This document shows, piece after piece, positions 8,203 to 16,979 of a DNA stretch of 32,457 bases. The DNA comes from 2-02-FULL-66-14 sp964651335. GTDB lineage: Bacteria; Pseudomonadota; Gammaproteobacteria; Burkholderiales; SG8-39. Every line of letters begins with the position of its first letter. Position 1 is the stretch's first letter. The notes below the pieces were generated by a model. The model ran no database searches. It was not told the DNA's origin and saw only the letters and a program-made list of their open reading frames with translations. Both the position numbers and the translations under genes were made by a program. Where the stretch lies: contig CAZYVT010000044.1 in NCBI GenBank assembly GCA_964651335.1, positions 1 through 32,457 of the forward strand, read 5' to 3'.

Positions 8203-11200
8203 ATCCGACCGCGATTTTCTCGAAGACCGGCAAAGGCGTGCAGGAGGCGTCCGGCAAGACGAGCCTGCTGTCGCGCGGCGACCGCACGGTGCTGGTGCAG
8301 ATCGACGGCAAGACGACCTTCGCGGATCTGCAGATCAAGTTCTACAAGTTGACGCCGGACAAGCTGGAGGCGCTGATCCTGCAGCTCGACAAGGACGGAT
8401 TCGTCCGGGAAGTGACGTCGGGTGGCTCTCAGGATGCGGCCCCGGCGGCGCCTGCGCGGCCAAGCGCGGCGAAACCCGCCGCGCCTCCGGGTAAGGGTGC
8501 CGTCGGCGAGGAACTCGACTTCACGAGCGCGATACCGGTGGGGTCCAGGCCCCCCGCTACGCCCGAACCCCCGGCGTCTCCCCCGCCGAAACCGCAGGTG
8601 GATCTCGCGGCGCAGGCACGTGCGGAAGCCGAACGCAAAGCCAAGGAACAGGTGTTGCTCGATTACCGCGCACGGCAGGAGGCGGAGGCGAAGGCGCGCG
8701 CTCAAGTAGAAGCGAACGCGCGTGCGGCGGCAGAAGCGAAGGCCCGGGCGGAAGCCGAAGCCAAGGCCCGGGCCGAAGCCGAGGCGAAGGTCCGCGCCGA
8801 GGCGGACGCAGCCGTAAAGGCGGCGCGCGAGGCGGCGGAGCGGGAAAAACAGGCCGCCGCCCAGCGCGAGCGTGAGGCATTGGAACGGGCGCGCAAGGAA
8901 GCCGAGGAAAAAGCCCGAGTCGAGGCCGAGCTCAGGGGCAGGCTGGACGCAGAGCGCAAGGCGCGGGAGGAAGCCGAACGCAAGGCGAGGGACGAGGCCG
9001 AACGTCTGGCGCGCGAAGCGGCGGAGCGCGAGCGCGAGAGGATCGAGCAGGCGCGCCGCGATGCGGAGGAAAGAGCGCGCGAGGCCGGGGAGCTGCGGCG
9101 GCAACTGGAGGAGGAGCGCAAGGCCAAGCTGGACGCGGAGCGCCGGGCGCTGGAGGAGGCCGAGCGCAGGGCGAAGGAAGAGGCGGAGCGCAGGACGAAG
9201 GAGGAGGCGGAGCGCCGGGCGCGCGACGCGGCGGAGCGGGAGAGAATCGAGCAGGCCCGCCGCGAGGCCGACGAAAGAGCGCGCCGCGAGGCGGAGGAAC
9301 GAGCGCGCGAGGCGGAGGAACTGCGCCGGCAACTGGGCGAGGAGCGCAAGGCCAAGCTGGATGCCGAGCGCAAGGCGCGTGAGGATGCCGAACGCAAGAA
9401 CACGGAAGAGGCAGAGCGCAGGGCGAAGGAGGAGGCGGAACGCCGGGCGCGCGAGGAAGCCGAGCGCAAGACCAAGGAAGAGGCGGAGCGCAAGACCAAG
9501 GAAGAGGCGGAGCGCCGGGCGCGCGAGGAAGCCGAGCGCAAGGCGAAGGACGACGCCGAGCGTCTGGCGCGCGACGCGGCGGAGCGGCAGAGAATCGAAC
9601 AGGCGCGCCGCGAGGCGGAGGAAAGAGCGCGCGAAGCGGGAGAACTGCGCCGGCAGCTGGGTGAGGAACGCAAGGCCAAGGAAGAGGCAGAGCGCAGGGC
9701 GAAGGAGGAGGCCGAGCGCAGGCTGCGCGAAGAAGCCGAGCGCAAGGAGAGGGAAGAAGCCGAGCGAAAAGCGCGCGAAGAGGCGCAGCGTCGCGAGCGG
9801 GAGACTGAGGAACGGCGCCGGCGCGAGGAAGAAGAACGCAAGCACCAGGAGGAGGACGCACGGCGCAAGGGTGAAGCCGAAGTGACGGCGGGGCGCGCCG
9901 AGGAAGAAGCGCGCAAAAAGCGCGAGGAAGAGCAGGCGCGGCGCGAGCGCGAAGAGCGCGCTCGCAAGAAGATCGAAGCGGGAGAGGTGGCGGCGCAGGC
10001 GGCGCAGACGAACCCCGCCGCCAGCCAGATCGATTCCTCCCTGTTTGCCGAATTGAACGCCTTCTCGCAGCGAGAGGAAGAAGAGCGCAAGGCGAACGAA
10101 GAAGCCGATCGCAAGGCAAAGGATGCGGCCCTGCGCCAGCAGGAAGAGCGCAAAAAGCGCGAGGAGGACGAAACGCGGCGCAAGGCGGACGAAGAGCGCC
10201 GCCGCCGCGAAGCAGAGGAGCGGGGCCGGGAACAGCTGCGGCTGGCGCAAGAGGAGGCCGACCGCAAAGCACGCGAGGCCGAGGAGCGCAAGGCGAGCGA
10301 GGCGGCCGAGACCAAGAAGAAGGCCGCCGAAGCGTGGGCCGCCAAGAAGGCGGAGCAGGCGGGGGGACGCGACATCGAGGTCAAGGACGAAGACCTCGAC
10401 ATGGAAGACGTCAAGCGCGACCAGAAGGCGCTTGCGGGCGCGCGCACGCGTGAAAAGGAGCGGGCGCACGAGGAACAGCGCAGGAACATGAAAGCGGCGG
10501 GCGTGTCCTCCGCACCTGCGAAATCGCGCAACTGGGGCAAGAAGGCCGCGATCGGATTAATCGTGCTGCTCGTTGCGGCCGTTGCCGCGGTGCACGTGGT
10601 GCCGATTTCCACCGCCGAGTACGAAAAGGCGGCGGCGCAGGCGATCGGGCAACCGGTGAAGATCGGCTCGGCGCGGCTCTCGCTTCTGACCGGGCTCCAG
10701 CTCAAGCTGGAGCGCGTGTCGGTCGGGGAGGCGGCCAAAATCGGACTCGTGCGCGCCTCGCTCGACGCAAGTTCGCTGTTCGGGGCGCAGAAATCATTTG
10801 GCCGCATCGAGCTGGAAAATGCCGTGATCGGCCAGGAACATCTCGGCGCCGCGCTGCTCGGCAGCTTGCAGGGCGACGAACTGAAGATCGCCGGCGTTGC
10901 TGCGAAGCAGCTCAAGCTGGATGGGCCGATCGCGTTGCCTGCGCTTGACCTCGACATGACTCTTGCAGGAGACGGTACGCTGCACGCAGCCAAGGTCAGC
11001 GGCCCGGACAAGTTGCAGGCGCAGATCAGTGCGCGCGGCGGCGAGCTGACGTTCGAGGCCAGCGCAGGAAACTTCGCGGTGCCCTTCATTCCCGGCGTCT
11101 CGCTTGCTGACTTCCAGATGAAAGGCAGTGCGAACCGGCAGGGAATGAACGTCTCCGAGTTCGAGGGCGGCGCGATCGAAGGCGTCTTTTCGGGCAGCGC

Positions 11201-11672
11201 GCGCATCCGCTGGGGCGGCACATGGACGGTCGAGGGCGAATTGCGCACCCGTGGCCTCAATGTCGGCGTGTTCGCTCCGGCGCTGGTGTCCGAGGGAAAG
11301 GTCGAAGGCCGCGGCGTGTACTCGATGAAAGGGCCTGCGCCGGGCAAGCTGGGCGAAAGCCTGCGCATCGAGGGCAACTTCAAGATCGAGAAAGGCGTGC
11401 TCGGCAGTTTCGATCTCGGTCGCGCAATCCAGGGCGGCGGGCCGGTCGCCGGCCGGACGGCATTCAGCGAACTGAGCGCGCAGGCGGTGTACGACAAGGG
11501 CGCGGTTCAGTTGCGCAACATCTCGCTCACCGCAGGCGCGCTCAACGCGGGCGCGAGCGTGGACATCGGCGCCGACGGCTCGCTCGCCGGGCGCGTCGTC
11601 GGCGACCTGAAATCGGTGCGTGCGACGCTCAGCCTCGGCGGCAAGATCCAGGAGCCGACGCTGCGGAAATAA
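8199..11672 (+). CDS. Long coiled-coil protein with one membrane helix and AsmA-like C-terminus
   Basis: 1157 residues; ATG overlaps the upstream TGA (ATGA). Four parts are visible. Residues 1-75 form a small domain ending in a Leu-rich helix (KLEALILQLDKDGFVREV), possibly winged-helix. Residues 76-130 are a Pro/Ala-rich linker. Residues about 133-765 are almost pure Glu/Arg/Lys/Ala coiled coil (repeats such as EEAERRAKEEAERR), interrupted by a Ser/Phe-containing break near residue 605-625. One membrane helix (GLIVLLVAAVAAVHVV, about 784-800) precedes a 355-residue AsmA-like region whose closing motif, VGDLKSVRATLSLGGKIQEP, resembles AsmA C-terminal regions. With the AsmA part in the periplasm, as in that family, the coiled coil would be cytoplasmic, unlike TolA. 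The function is unknown; a role in envelope lipid homeostasis is suggested only by the AsmA part. Confidence 0.85.
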   Translation: MNPTAIFSKTGKGVQEASGKTSLLSRGDRTVLVQIDGKTTFADLQIKFYKLTPDKLEALILQLDKDGFVREVTSGGSQDAAPAAPARPSAAKPAAPPGKGAVGEELDFTSAIPVGSRPPATPEPPASPPPKPQVDLAAQARAEAERKAKEQVLLDYRARQEAEAKARAQVEANARAAAEAKARAEAEAKARAEAEAKVRAEADAAVKAAREAAEREKQAAAQREREALERARKEAEEKARVEAELRGRLDAERKAREEAERKARDEAERLAREAAERERERIEQARRDAEERAREAGELRRQLEEERKAKLDAERRALEEAERRAKEEAERRTKEEAERRARDAAERERIEQARREADERARREAEERAREAEELRRQLGEERKAKLDAERKAREDAERKNTEEAERRAKEEAERRAREEAERKTKEEAERKTKEEAERRAREEAERKAKDDAERLARDAAERQRIEQARREAEERAREAGELRRQLGEERKAKEEAERRAKEEAERRLREEAERKEREEAERKAREEAQRRERETEERRRREEEERKHQEEDARRKGEAEVTAGRAEEEARKKREEEQARREREERARKKIEAGEVAAQAAQTNPAASQIDSSLFAELNAFSQREEEERKANEEADRKAKDAALRQQEERKKREEDETRRKADEERRRREAEERGREQLRLAQEEADRKAREAEERKASEAAETKKKAAEAWAAKKAEQAGGRDIEVKDEDLDMEDVKRDQKALAGARTREKERAHEEQRRNMKAAGVSSAPAKSRNWGKKAAIGLIVLLVAAVAAVHVVPISTAEYEKAAAQAIGQPVKIGSARLSLLTGLQLKLERVSVGEAAKIGLVRASLDASSLFGAQKSFGRIELENAVIGQEHLGAALLGSLQGDELKIAGVAAKQLKLDGPIALPALDLDMTLAGDGTLHAAKVSGPDKLQAQISARGGELTFEASAGNFAVPFIPGVSLADFQMKGSANRQGMNVSEFEGGAIEGVFSGSARIRWGGTWTVEGELRTRGLNVGVFAPALVSEGKVEGRGVYSMKGPAPGKLGESLRIEGNFKIEKGVLGSFDLGRAIQGGGPVAGRTAFSELSAQAVYDKGAVQLRNISLTAGALNAGASVDIGADGSLAGRVVGDLKSVRATLSLGGKIQEPTLRK
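8930..9790 (+). repeat. Degenerate DNA repeats encoding the coiled coil
   Basis: Within the heptad-rich region a longer module recurs about three times, beginning near 9040, 9245 and 9591. Each starts with Arg-Ile-Glu-Gln-Ala-Arg-Arg, passes through ELRRQL and ends in EERKAK. Between them are runs of short AERRAKEE-type units. Such DNA is prone to unequal exchange and to assembly collapse. Confidence 0.75.
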
Positions 11673-11685
11673 TCCAGACTGGTTT

Positions 11686-11704
11686 GGTAAAATTCCGCTT
11701 TACC
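11686..11704. promoter_or_regulatory. Inverted repeat over the candidate purL -10 box
   Basis: GGTAAA (11686-11691) and TTTACC (11699-11704) form a 6-bp dyad around a 7-bp spacer. TAAAAT at 11688-11693 is a five-of-six -10 match and lies partly inside the left arm. The ATG of purL follows 22 bp after the hexamer. The dyad could be an operator; it does not resemble the PurR box. The strand of the promoter is plus. Confidence 0.35.
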
Positions 11705-11715
11705 GACCCGGCCCG

Positions 11716-14700
11716 ATGTTCACGATCCTGAAACTCCGCGGCGCGCGCGCGCTGTCAGAGTTCCGCGTCGCCAAGCTTGTTCCCCCGCTTCAGGCCGTGC
11801 ATCGCGGGATTCGCGGCATTGCCGCCGAGTTCTGGCATTTCGTCGAAGCCGAGGGACCGCTTTCGGCACACGAGGAACGCGTGCTCGCCCGGCTGCTCGA
11901 GTACGGGACGCCCCTCGCGGGCGAGCATGCCGCAGGCGGGCTCTTTCTGGTCGTTCCCCGGATCGGCACCATCTCTCCCTGGTCGTCCAAGGCGACCGAC
12001 ATCGCCCGAAGCTGCAGTCTGACGAAAATCCGGCGCATCGAACGCGGCACGGTGTTCTATCTCGAGGGCGAAGTTCCGGCGGAGGCGCGTCCCCGTATCG
12101 CCGCCCTGCTGCACGACCGCATGACCGAATCCGTGCTCGAGCGGCTCGACGACGCGGCGCAGCTCTTTCGTCACGTCGAGCCACGCCCGCTCCGCCGCGT
12201 TCCCGTGGCCGGGCTCGAGGACGCGAACCGTGCGCTCGGCCTTGCCCTCGCGGAAGACGAAATCGAGTACCTCCGCAATGCCTTCCTGGCGATGGGGCGC
12301 GATCCGACCGACGCCGAGCTGACGATGTTCGCGCAGGCGAACTCCGAGCATTGCCGTCACAAGATTTTCAACGCCGACTGGATCGTAGACGGCGCGCGGC
12401 AGGAACGTTCGCTCTTCGCCATGATCCGGCATACGCACGCAGTCCATCCGCAGGGCACGGTGCTTGCGTACTCCGACAATGCGGCGGTCATGGAGGGGCG
12501 CGTTGCGCAATGCTTCCATCCAGACAGTGACCGCGTCTACCGGCCGCATGCCGGGCTTACGCATACGGTGATGAAATGCGAGACCCATAACCATCCGACC
12601 GCGATCGCGCCCTTTCCCGGCGCCGCGACCGGCGCCGGGGGCGAGATTCGCGACGAGGGTGCAACCGGGCGCGGCGCGAAACCCAAGGCCGGGCTGGTCG
12701 GTTACTCGGTCTCTCACCTGCGCATGCCGGGCGCGCAACAGCCGTGGGAAGCGGAGGATCCCGGACGGCCCGGTCACATCGCGAGCGCGCTCGTGATCAT
12801 GCTGGAGGGGCCGATCGGCGCCGCCTCGTTCAACAACGAGTTCGGGCGGCCGAATCTCGCCGGCTACTTCAGGACCTTCGAGCAGCGGGTCGCGGGCGTA
12901 CTGAGGGGTTATCACAAGCCGATCATGCTCGCCGGCGGCATCGGGAACATCTCCGCCGCGCAGGTCGGCAAGGCGCCGCTTGCCGAAGGAACGCTGCTGG
13001 TGCAGCTTGGCGGCCCCGGGATGCTGATCGGGATGGGCGGGGGCGCCGCTTCCTCGATGGGCGCAGGCGCGAACACCGCGGACCTCGATTTCGATTCGGT
13101 GCAGCGCGGCAATGCCGAGATGCAGCGCCGCGCGCAGGAAGTCATCGACCGTTGCTGGCAGATGGGCGAGGCTAATCCGGTCCTTTCCATCCACGATGTC
13201 GGCGCGGGCGGCCTGTCGAATGCGCTGCCCGAACTGGCGCATGCGGCCGGCCGCGGCGCGCGTCTCGATCTGCGCGCGGTGCCCTCCGAGGATTCCGGCA
13301 TGTCGCCGCGCGAAATCTGGTGCAACGAGGCGCAGGAGCGCTACGTCCTCGCGATTGCGCCCGGGGACCGCGAGTGCTTTGCGGCGATCTGCGAGCGCGA
13401 GCGCTGCCCCTACGCCGTGCTCGGCGCCGCCACCGCGGATCGCCGCCTGCGCGTCGAGGACGCGCGGTTCGAGGACCGGCCGATCGACCTTCCGCTGGAG
13501 ACGGTTCTCGGCAAACCGCCCAGGATGCTGCGCGATGTCGCTCACCTGGCGCGCGCGCTCGAGCCGCTCTCGCTCGCCGGAATCGAGCTGCGCGAAGCGG
13601 CCTACCGCGTGCTCAGGCATCCGGCGGTGGCGGACAAGACCTTTCTGATCGCGATCGGGGACCGCACGGTCGGCGGGCTCTGCGCGCGTGACTCGTTCGT
13701 CGGGCCCTGGCAGACGCCGGTCGCAGACTGCGCGGTGACGCTGCTTGGCTTCGAGGGCTACGCCGGGGAGGCATTTGCGATCGGCGAACGCACGCCGCTC
13801 GCGTTGATCGACGCAGCTGCTTCGGGGCGCATGGCGGTGGCCGAGGCCGTGACCAATCTTGCCGCGGCGCGCATCGGGTCGCTCGAACGGGTCAAGCTCT
13901 CGGCGAACTGGATGGCGGCGGCGGGTTACCCGGGTGAAGATGCGGCGCTCTATCGCACGGTAGAAGCGGTGGCGCTTTCCTTCTGTCCGGCGCTCGGCGT
14001 TTCCATTCCGGTGGGAAAGGATTCGCTGTCCATGCGCACGGCCTGGGACGAGAGGGAGGTCGTGGCACCGCTTTCGCTCATCGTCTCCGCGTTTGCGCCG
14101 GTCGAAGATGCGCGCGGCACGCTCACGCCGCGCCTGAGGGCCGATTGCGGCGAGACCGAACTGATCCTGGTAGACCTGGGGTTCGGAAAGCACCGCCTTG
14201 GCGGCTCGATCCTCGCACAGGTGCATTCACGCTTCGGCGACACCTGTCCAGACGCCGACGATCCAGGGCTGGTCAAAGCGCTGTTCGAGGCCGTGCAGGC
14301 GCTGGCACGCGAAGAGGTGCTGCTCGCCTATCACGACCGTTCGGACGGCGGGCTGTTCGCCGCTGCATGCGAGATGGCATTCGCAGGACGCTGCGGCGTG
14401 ACGCTCAGTCTCGATCCGATCGCCTTCGATGCGGCGGCGGACGATGTGGATGCATTCAAGCGCGACAGCGAGCACCAGCTCGCCGGGCGGGTAAAGGACC
14501 TCGCGCTCGGCGCGCTCTTCGCCGAGGAGATCGGGGCGCTGCTGCAGGTTCGCGCCTCCGACCGCACCCGCGTGATGGACGCGCTGCGCGCCGCGGGGCT
14601 TGGCGGTTGCGCGCACGTCGTCGGCTTTCTCAACGCGCGCGACGAAATCCGCATTACGCGCAATGCGAAGACCGTGTTCTCCGAAAGGCGCGTGGATCTG

Positions 14701-15639
14701 CAGCGTGCCTGGTCCGAAACCTCCTTCCGGATGCAGTCGCTCCGGGACAATCCGCAGTGCGCGCAGGAGGAATTCGACCGCATCCTCGATACCGCCGACC
14801 CCGGCCTTTCATTCGCCCTCGGCTACGATCCGGCCGAGGACATCGCCGCACCGTACATCGCAACCGGTGCGCGGCCACGCCTCGCGGTGCTGCGCGAGCA
14901 GGGTGTGAACAGCCAGGTGGAAATGGCGGCGGCGTTTCACCGCGCCGGATTCGAGGCTGTGGATGTGCACATGTCCGACATCCTTGCCGGACGGATCACG
15001 CTCGACGCGTTCAAGGGGCTGGCCGCTTGCGGCGGTTTTTCCTACGGCGACGTGCTGGGAGGCGGGCAGGGCTGGGCGAAGTCGATCCTTTACAACCCGA
15101 AGGCGCGAAACGGGTTCGAGCGCTTCTTCGGCCGCTCCGACACGTTTGCGCTCGGTTCGTGCAACGGCTGCCAGATGATGGCGGCGCTGAAGGAGATCAT
15201 TCCCGGCGCGGCGCACTGGCCGGCGTTCGTGCGCAACCGCTCCGAGCAGTTCGAGGCGCGGTTCGTCCTGGTCGAAATTGCGCCGAGTCCCTCGATCCTG
15301 CTTGCGGGAATGGCAGGAAGCCGCATGCCGATCGCCACCGCGCACGGGGAGGGGCGGGCGGAATTCGCGCGTCCGGAGGACCCGGCGGGAGCAGCGCCGC
15401 TGGTCTGCATGCGCTTCGTCGATCACCGTGGAATCGCCACCGAGACCTATCCGCTCAACCCGAACGGCTCGCCTCGCGGCATCACAGGGATCACTACGCC
15501 GGACGGCCGCTTCACCATCGTGATGCCGCACGCGGAGCGCGTGTTCCGCTCGGTGCAGATGTCCTGGACGCCGGACGGCGCGCCTGAGGACTCGCCCTGG
15601 ATGCGCGTCTTCCGCAACGCGAGGGCCTGGGTGGGTTGA
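11716..15639 (+). CDS. purL: Phosphoribosylformylglycinamidine synthase, long form
   Basis: 1307 residues from ATG 11716. It catalyses FGAR + glutamine + ATP to FGAM in purine synthesis, in the cytoplasm. The N-terminal PurS-like domain is followed by the linker and first AIRS-type domain, with ANSEHCRH (residues 209-216) and ETHNHPTAIAPFPGAATG starting at residue 289. A second, degenerate AIRS repeat follows (VGKDSLSM, HDRSDGGLFAAACEM). The C-terminal class I glutaminase has the nucleophile Cys1149 in GSCNGCQMM and His1210/Glu1212 in AHGEGRAEF. Length matches the gammaproteobacterial and betaproteobacterial single-chain enzyme. The gene stands alone, with no other pur gene in the window. There is no obvious ribosome site; the start is fixed by homology (MFTILKLRGARALS). 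Confidence 0.98.
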   Translation: MFTILKLRGARALSEFRVAKLVPPLQAVHRGIRGIAAEFWHFVEAEGPLSAHEERVLARLLEYGTPLAGEHAAGGLFLVVPRIGTISPWSSKATDIARSCSLTKIRRIERGTVFYLEGEVPAEARPRIAALLHDRMTESVLERLDDAAQLFRHVEPRPLRRVPVAGLEDANRALGLALAEDEIEYLRNAFLAMGRDPTDAELTMFAQANSEHCRHKIFNADWIVDGARQERSLFAMIRHTHAVHPQGTVLAYSDNAAVMEGRVAQCFHPDSDRVYRPHAGLTHTVMKCETHNHPTAIAPFPGAATGAGGEIRDEGATGRGAKPKAGLVGYSVSHLRMPGAQQPWEAEDPGRPGHIASALVIMLEGPIGAASFNNEFGRPNLAGYFRTFEQRVAGVLRGYHKPIMLAGGIGNISAAQVGKAPLAEGTLLVQLGGPGMLIGMGGGAASSMGAGANTADLDFDSVQRGNAEMQRRAQEVIDRCWQMGEANPVLSIHDVGAGGLSNALPELAHAAGRGARLDLRAVPSEDSGMSPREIWCNEAQERYVLAIAPGDRECFAAICERERCPYAVLGAATADRRLRVEDARFEDRPIDLPLETVLGKPPRMLRDVAHLARALEPLSLAGIELREAAYRVLRHPAVADKTFLIAIGDRTVGGLCARDSFVGPWQTPVADCAVTLLGFEGYAGEAFAIGERTPLALIDAAASGRMAVAEAVTNLAAARIGSLERVKLSANWMAAAGYPGEDAALYRTVEAVALSFCPALGVSIPVGKDSLSMRTAWDEREVVAPLSLIVSAFAPVEDARGTLTPRLRADCGETELILVDLGFGKHRLGGSILAQVHSRFGDTCPDADDPGLVKALFEAVQALAREEVLLAYHDRSDGGLFAAACEMAFAGRCGVTLSLDPIAFDAAADDVDAFKRDSEHQLAGRVKDLALGALFAEEIGALLQVRASDRTRVMDALRAAGLGGCAHVVGFLNARDEIRITRNAKTVFSERRVDLQRAWSETSFRMQSLRDNPQCAQEEFDRILDTADPGLSFALGYDPAEDIAAPYIATGARPRLAVLREQGVNSQVEMAAAFHRAGFEAVDVHMSDILAGRITLDAFKGLAACGGFSYGDVLGGGQGWAKSILYNPKARNGFERFFGRSDTFALGSCNGCQMMAALKEIIPGAAHWPAFVRNRSEQFEARFVLVEIAPSPSILLAGMAGSRMPIATAHGEGRAEFARPEDPAGAAPLVCMRFVDHRGIATETYPLNPNGSPRGITGITTPDGRFTIVMPHAERVFRSVQMSWTPDGAPEDSPWMRVFRNARAWVG

Positions 15640-15664
15640 GCGGTGCGCGTTCAGTGGGCGCCGT

Positions 15665-16492
15665 TCAATTCCCCTTGCCTGCCGACCTTCCCTGCGCTGC
15701 GGCGCTCGAACCCGACTGACCCGCAGGGGCGCCGGCCCCCGTGACAATGCCCCGACCGTAAGCATTACCCTGGCCCGGGCCGCCGGGCGTTCCCGCCCCG
15801 GTCACGATGCCTCTGCCATACGCGTCGCCTTGGCCCGCGCCGTGCCCTGCGGCGGTCGTCACGCCCGAGGCGCCTGGCGCTGTACCGGTGCTTGCGGCTG
15901 GCTGGGACGCAACGTGAGCGTTGGCGGATTTCATGCCGCTGATCACCGGCCCCAGCTTGTAGCCGAGCGACTGCGCGATCTGTCCCCAGCCCATGCCCTG
16001 TGCGCGCAGAGTGAGAACGCCGGACAGCGTCGTGGTCTGGCCGTTTGCGCCGGTCACCGTCCCGCCGGCGAGAGCGGCCTGGATCTGTGCCGCGGTCGGC
16101 TGCGTGATCCCTAGGCCGGCGAGCTGCTGCTTTGCCAAAGCGAGCGACGTATAGACGTTGCCGTATCCCATCTTCCCGGTCGGCGGCGAGAACGTCGTCA
16201 CTGTGGTGACGCCCTTTGCGTCGGTCGAACTCAGCGTGATCGCGGTGCCGTTTCTGAGGCCGCCCACGAGGGCGTCCGCGTTCGAGGTCGAGCCGGCGAA
16301 AGCGCTGAAATCCGCGCTGATCTTCCCGAACACCGTCGTGCCCCCTTTCGTCGTCGCGAGGGAGTCCATTTGCGACGACAGCGTCGTCAGCGCCTGAGTA
16401 TCGCTTTCCGCCGCTCGCAGGGCCGAGGCGCTCATCGCAAGCGCGCCCATGCATAGCAAAGCCGATGCCGATATAACGATGTGGCGTTTCAT
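15665..16492 (-). CDS. Exported protein of unknown function with Gly-rich C-terminal repeats
   Basis: 275 residues from ATG 16490-16492, preceded by a very strong ribosome site (AAGGAGGAG, 16497-16505 on the complement) that overlaps the stop of the upstream gene. Residues 1-28 form a signal peptide ending in Ala-Leu-Arg-Ala-Ala. The middle is Thr/Ser/Ala-rich without hydrophobic segments; it contains a conserved-looking block, GMGWGQIAQSLGYKLGPVIS, at residues 166-185. The tail is low-complexity Gly/Ala/Ser with two 20-residue repeats. I do not recognise the family. It should be periplasmic or outside the cell. It is paired with the DUF3568-like lipoprotein upstream (12 bp gap) and convergent with purL. 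Confidence 0.75.
   Translation of the reverse strand: MKRHIVISASALLCMGALAMSASALRAAESDTQALTTLSSQMDSLATTKGGTTVFGKISADFSAFAGSTSNADALVGGLRNGTAITLSSTDAKGVTTVTTFSPPTGKMGYGNVYTSLALAKQQLAGLGITQPTAAQIQAALAGGTVTGANGQTTTLSGVLTLRAQGMGWGQIAQSLGYKLGPVISGMKSANAHVASQPAASTGTAPGASGVTTAAGHGAGQGDAYGRGIVTGAGTPGGPGQGNAYGRGIVTGAGAPAGQSGSSAAAQGRSAGKGN
15716..15835 (-). repeat. Two tandem 60-bp units in the exported protein gene
   Basis: They encode residues 220-239 and 240-259, each beginning with Gly-Gln-Gly-(Asp/Asn)-Ala-Tyr-Gly-Arg-Gly-Ile-Val-Thr-Gly-Ala-Gly. Only a few substitutions separate the copies, which suggests a recent duplication. Confidence 0.85.
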
Positions 16493-16504
16493 GAGGCTCC
16501 TCCT

Positions 16505-16930
16505 TCAGCTTGCGCCCAGCGCCTTCTCCGTTTGCAGGATGATTTCCGTTGCGGTCGCGGCGTCCATGAAGATGCCGCTGCGCGCGGTCGAACGCATGCG
16601 CGTGGTCCGCGAGCTCAACGCCTCCAGTTCGATTTCGATGTCGCGGTCGGCCGCCCGCGCCTTGATGCGCTCCCCGTTCTCGATCTTCTCCGTGCCGCCG
16701 ATCTTGATATCCATGTGATTGAGCGCGTTCCTGACCGCCGTCCGGACCTTGGGCAGGGGCTCGGAGAACGTCTTGTAGGCAATGCCGCCGAGCGTGTGCT
16801 GGACACCCGCGGCCGAGCCCACGCCGAGAGCGGTGAGTGTAATGGGATCGCACCCGGCGAGCGGACCGGTCAGGATCAGGAACAGCAACACTCGGCGGGC
16901 AATCGCGCAGGGGTTCAAATTGCTGGTCAT
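16505..16930 (-). CDS. Small lipoprotein, DUF3568-like
   Basis: 141 residues from ATG 16928-16930. The reading frame stays open further upstream, but that part is antisense to the next gene and lacks a signal. The N-terminus has Arg-Arg, a hydrophobic core and the lipobox Leu-Ala-Gly-Cys (Cys27). The mature part begins with a Gly/Ala-rich stretch, then GGIAYKTFSEPLPKVRTAVRNALNHM and an Arg-rich beta region ending in a helix. That layout (lipobox, Gly/Ala segment, then a TRAP-like alternation around KVRTAVRNAL) resembles DUF3568 lipoproteins of proteobacteria, whose function is not known. The protein should be anchored in the outer or inner membrane facing the periplasm. It lies 12 bp upstream of the exported repeat protein, so the two probably act together. 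Confidence 0.8.
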   Translation of the reverse strand: MTSNLNPCAIARRVLLFLILTGPLAGCDPITLTALGVGSAAGVQHTLGGIAYKTFSEPLPKVRTAVRNALNHMDIKIGGTEKIENGERIKARAADRDIEIELEALSSRTTRMRSTARSGIFMDAATATEIILQTEKALGAS

Positions 16931-16965
16931 TCTAGTCCTTGCGTGAGCTGCGGGCCTGCGTGTCC

Positions 16966-16971
16966 TATACT
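16966..16971 (+). promoter_or_regulatory. Candidate -10 box of the cyclase operon
   Basis: TATACT (five of six) ends 8 bp before the first ATG at 16980, which again would give a leaderless or nearly leaderless message. If the second ATG (16992) is used, the leader would be about 12 nt. It lies in a 49-bp divergent gap; no good -35 at standard spacing. Confidence 0.4.
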
Positions 16972-16979
16972 CCCGCGTC

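Noticed and set aside
8169..11497. Two very long minus-strand frames (766 and 931 codons)
   Set aside because: They are the complement of the GC-rich coiled-coil gene; the codon bias of AlaGluArgLys repeats removes stops on the opposite strand. The products are low-complexity Arg/Ser/Leu.
11755..14226. 823-codon minus-strand frame
   Set aside because: Antisense to purL, Arg-rich, no signal or domain.
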